A stretch of 7,357 nt of DNA from an uncultured Dialister sp. (GTDB lineage: Bacteria; Bacillota; Negativicutes; Veillonellales; Dialisteraceae). The position numbers and the translations under genes are program-made. How positions within the stretch are numbered: the stretch's first letter is position 1; every line of letters starts with the position of its first letter. The stretch is from the NCBI RefSeq assembly GCF_900765565.1, contig NZ_CAAFRZ010000097.1, forward strand, positions 1-7,357, read 5' to 3'. This document shows, one piece after another, positions 5,284 to 7,357 of the stretch. The notes beneath the pieces were generated by a model, which was not told where the DNA came from, did no database searches, and was given only the letters and a program-made list of their open reading frames with translations.

Positions 5284-6675
5284 TCAGTCCTCAGCTTCTT
5301 CCTTTTCCTCTTCCATCTCTTCCACCTGGTTAATGACCCGGTTCTTCATGTGCATGAAATTCGGTGCCACCAGCACGGCCAGGACAAGGGCAATGACTGC
5401 ATAAATGCCGTAGGTACCAAGGAAGCGGTACGCCATGGACAGCACCATGCCCACCACGTTGAAGTCGAAGTCGCCGAAAGTGGTATTCTTGAAGCCCAGC
5501 CCTTCAAAGACCGGCACCAGCAGAGAAGCGGCGAAGGTAATGAGAAGGCCATTTGTGAAAGCCCCTGCCGCAGCGCCACGCCGTCCGCCGGTGGCGTTGC
5601 CGAAGATACCGGCTGCGGCACCGCAGAAGAAATGGGCCACCAGCCCCGGGACGATAAGCACGCCCCCTGCAAAGCCCAGGATCACCATGCCCAGGACACC
5701 GCCGATGAAGGAGGATACGAAGCCCAGCACCACCGCCGTGGGGGCATAGTTGAAAAAAGCTACGCAGTCCACTGCCGGTACGGCACTGGGGATGACCTTT
5801 TCCGATACCCCCTTGAAGGCGGGGATGAGGTCACCCAGCATCATATTGATGCCGGCGCTCACTACCGCTACCCCCACCGCAAATTCCAGGCCCGACATGA
5901 TGGCGAAGATGACCGGGGACATGCCTTTGGAAATGGTAGATACGTAGTCCGACCCTGCTGCAAAGGCAGCAAGCAGGAAGAACACCACCATGGTCATGGC
6001 AGTGGAAACGGTGGTATCCTTCAGGAACGCCCATTTCTCCGGAATTTCCATATCCTCGATGTTATCGTCCGCCCGGCCCACCTTGGACCCCACCCAGGCG
6101 GAAATGTAGTAGGCAAGACTGCCGAAATGGCCCAGGGCAATGTGGTCTCCGTGGGTGACGCGGTTCGTATATTTCTGACCGATGGCAGGGGAAATGGAAG
6201 ACCAGGCCCCCAGAAGGAAACCGCCGCAGAGCACGAGCTCAATGCCCGAAAGGCCGATGGTCCCCAGCACCGCCGACAGGAGGCAGGCCATGAAGAAACT
6301 GTGGTGCACCGTGAGGAACACGTACTTGAACCGGGTGAACCGGGCAATGAGAAGGTTCATCATGAGCCCCGCCACCAGGATAAACATGGTCTCCGTACCC
6401 AGGAGCCGGGACGCCGAAGCCACGATGGCCTCGTTGCTGGGCACCACGCCGGTAATGTGGAACCCCTCATGGATCATATCCCCCAGAGGTTCCAGGTTCG
6501 CCACGATGATATTGGCCCCCGCCATCATCATGATGTACCCCAGCACTGGCCGGAGTGTCCCGGTAAGCACCTTGTGGAAAGGCTTCCGGAGCGCCATGAG
6601 CCCGATAAAAGAAAAAATACCAACAATCAGCGCCGGCTGCTTCACCACATCCAGCAGAATCGCAAGAACGTCCAT
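5284..6675 (-). CDS. ulaA: PTS permease, UlaA (ascorbate-type EIIC) family
   Basis: A 463-residue integral membrane protein, close to the 465 of E. coli UlaA, the EIIC that moves L-ascorbate with phosphorylation. By memory alignment, family landmarks are EDMEIPEKWAFLKDTTVSTA near 207-226, VIPSAVPAVDC at 294-304 and YAPTAVVLGF at 310-319. Many hydrophobic segments span the protein, and an acidic tail (452-463) ends in the cytoplasm. His124, His183 and Asp303 align with E. coli ligand residues His135, His194 and Asp314. The aligned neighbours differ: Asn81-Glu82 replace Thr-Tyr, and Phe replaces two Gln. I recall this NEA/HHSFFMACL form from other Firmicutes, so the substrate may not be ascorbate. 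No EIIA or EIIB gene is adjacent, which makes it an orphan here. ATG at 6675 fits the family start, with AGAGG 6 nt upstream. Family call is firm, substrate uncertain. Confidence 0.9.
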   Translation of the reverse strand: MDVLAILLDVVKQPALIVGIFSFIGLMALRKPFHKVLTGTLRPVLGYIMMMAGANIIVANLEPLGDMIHEGFHITGVVPSNEAIVASASRLLGTETMFILVAGLMMNLLIARFTRFKYVFLTVHHSFFMACLLSAVLGTIGLSGIELVLCGGFLLGAWSSISPAIGQKYTNRVTHGDHIALGHFGSLAYYISAWVGSKVGRADDNIEDMEIPEKWAFLKDTTVSTAMTMVVFFLLAAFAAGSDYVSTISKGMSPVIFAIMSGLEFAVGVAVVSAGINMMLGDLIPAFKGVSEKVIPSAVPAVDCVAFFNYAPTAVVLGFVSSFIGGVLGMVILGFAGGVLIVPGLVAHFFCGAAAGIFGNATGGRRGAAAGAFTNGLLITFAASLLVPVFEGLGFKNTTFGDFDFNVVGMVLSMAYRFLGTYGIYAVIALVLAVLVAPNFMHMKNRVINQVEEMEEEKEEAED

Positions 6676-6725
6676 ACCCTGCCTCTTCTTCTCCTTATAT
6701 AAAACAAAAAGCACAAATTGGATTT

Positions 6726-6754
6726 ATCTTACGCTTTTAGAAAAGGAACGTCAA
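6726..6754 (-). promoter_or_regulatory. Sigma-A-type promoter of the UlaA-family gene
   Basis: Minus-strand TTGACG (6754-6749), a 17-bp spacer and TAAGAT (6731-6726). Transcription would begin near 6719, leaving a leader of about 44 nt before ATG 6675. No catabolite-repression (cre) site was recognised nearby. Confidence 0.85.
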
Positions 6755-6766
6755 GAGAAAAAGGCA

Positions 6767-6787
6767 GAGTTGAGAGTTGAGATTTGA
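6767..6787. repeat. Heptamer tandem array (GAGTTGA) x3
   Basis: Units GAGTTGA, GAGTTGA and GATTTGA, contiguous, 12 bp upstream of the permease -35 box. Next comes GGTCCA and the hairpin GCGGC-TGG-GCCGC (6794-6806). Confidence 0.75.
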
Positions 6788-6960
6788 GGTCCAGCGGCTG
6801 GGCCGCAGGGATTCGATGCTGATGATTTGAGTCATTACCACGGGGCTTTGAGCCTTGAGCACATCAGCCTGGGGCGCTTCCATCTCTACCCAACCACGGC
6901 TGGTACCGCGATAAGAATTACCATGATGGTCAGCAATGCAATGTAAGATAATCCGTAAAA

Positions 6961-7005
6961 ATGCAGGCCCTTGGAGAAGGGCCGCGCCAAAGGCGCAGGA
7001 TGGAT
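6961..7005. repeat. Hairpin-train repeat, copy 3, inverted relative to copy 1
   Basis: On the minus strand it reads ATCCATCCT, GCGCC-TTT-GGCGC (6996-6984), GGCCCTT-CTCC-AAGGGCC (6983-6966), then TGCAT. Copy 1 (188-232) reads the same except that the middle stem is GCGGC-TTT-GCCGC. The two differences are paired and keep the stem. Confidence 0.85.
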
Positions 7006-7203
7006 TGCTGGTTCTTGAGATGATGACAGACCGAAAGAGCCACATCGGTGAAGACAGTATACCTGATGTACGAGACCATCCCGCTCCCCGTCATTTCGAG
7101 CGGTGGCAGCATGCTTGATGACTCTACCCCCAAGAATTGCTACAGCTACGAAGAGTCGAGAAATCTTTCTTGTGGTCGGGAACACAGGGCTTTTCAACCC
7201 CTC

Positions 7204-7279
7204 AGCTGCTCTGCAGCTCCCGCCTCTTCGAGGCGGATCCATCCCCCGGCCTTTGGCCGTCCCCCCTTCTCTAAGGGGG
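7204..7279. repeat. Hairpin-train repeat, copy 4
   Basis: Consecutive hairpins AGCTGC-TCT-GCAGCT (7204-7218), CCGCCTC-TTC-GAGGCGG (7220-7236), linker ATCCATC, CGGCC-TTT-GGCCG (7247-7259) and CCCCCTT-CTCT-AAGGGGG (7262-7279). It has the same order, orientation and spacing as 1583-1656. The differences fall in loops or as paired changes in the first stem. Confidence 0.85.
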
Positions 7280-7357
7280 AACTTACTTACCGGCATCCTC
7301 AATATGTAAGATAACCAATCGCATGCTGCTTTTTGCGGCGAAGCCGCTGGACCTCAA

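Larger units (their letters stand above)
6784..7357. repeat. Gene-free block bounded by 15-bp inverted repeats; right end cut by the window
   Basis: TTGAGGTCCAGCGGC (6784-6798) is exactly inverted as GCCGCTGGACCTCAA at 7343-7357, the last 15 bases available. Each is part of a GCGGC/GCCGC triloop hairpin (6794-6806 loop TGG; 7335-7347 loop GAA). The block contains hairpin trains at 6961-7005 and 7204-7279 and no open frame I can support as a gene. TGATGACTCTA(C)CCCC at 7116-7131 matches 15 of 16 bases at 5132-5147, and ATGTAAGATAA occurs at 6941-6951 and 7304-7314. Confidence 0.6.

Noticed and set aside
5218..6702. A 494-codon open frame on the plus strand, antisense to the UlaA-family gene
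   Set aside because: The product is hydrophilic, full of His, Gly and Glu, and has no known domain; the minus-strand frame is a clear family member with ribosome site and promoter.
6676..6714. GTG start at 6714 adding 13 residues to the UlaA-family protein
   Set aside because: No ribosome site precedes it and it lies only a few bases after the predicted transcription start. Family members begin at the position of ATG 6675.
6886..6960. Short hydrophobic peptide on the minus strand (ends in IMVILIAVPAVVG), possible small membrane protein or gene remnant
   Set aside because: The hydrophobic stretch is about 20 residues, its upstream part is made by a hairpin repeat, and there is no start codon with a ribosome site. 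I cannot tell it from chance.
7048..7314. An 88-codon plus-strand frame
   Set aside because: Weak GTG-type start without a ribosome site, and its second half is translated hairpin repeat.

Overview
The window carries three complete genes, all on the minus strand, each with its own recognisable promoter. From right to left these are a UlaA-family PTS permease (5284-6675), isoleucyl-tRNA synthetase ileS under a T-box riboswitch (1838-4675, leader to about 4929), and an M19 zinc dipeptidase (386-1324). No rRNA, tRNA, CRISPR array or transposase gene was seen. The T-box, the strong AGGAGG ribosome binding sites and the bacterial type-1 IleRS with a C-terminal zinc site point to a Bacillota (Firmicutes) host. 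The fairly GC-rich coding sequence and the repeat-rich spacers would suit a gut Negativicutes such as a Dialister or Megasphaera relative, but that placement is a guess.

Layout. Bases 1-385 hold two 11-bp direct repeats and then a cassette (94-382) bounded by inverted 7-bp tandem arrays; the right-hand array runs into the dipeptidase stop codon. The dipeptidase has a promoter at 1403-1431 and a terminator-like hairpin in its 5' leader. Bases 1432-1774 hold no gene, only hairpin repeats. A long terminator (1775-1816) closes ileS. Upstream of ileS lie a small palindrome, the T-box with an ATC (Ile) specifier codon, and a near-consensus promoter (4936-4964). Bases 4965-5283 contain a 13-bp-TIR element and another heptamer array. 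The permease follows with its promoter at 6726-6754. Bases 6755-7357 hold no supportable gene, only repeats.

The three genes do not form a pathway; they look like independently transcribed neighbours. The unusual part of the window is the spacers. They are built from a limited kit of parts: tandem heptamers (five arrays, three sequence families), short perfect hairpins that mostly have exactly three loop bases, and a CCCTT/AAGGG hairpin. These recur in both orientations. Copies differ by paired substitutions that keep the stems intact, which suggests selection for, or propagation of, the folded form. Some blocks are bounded by inverted repeats like miniature non-autonomous mobile elements.
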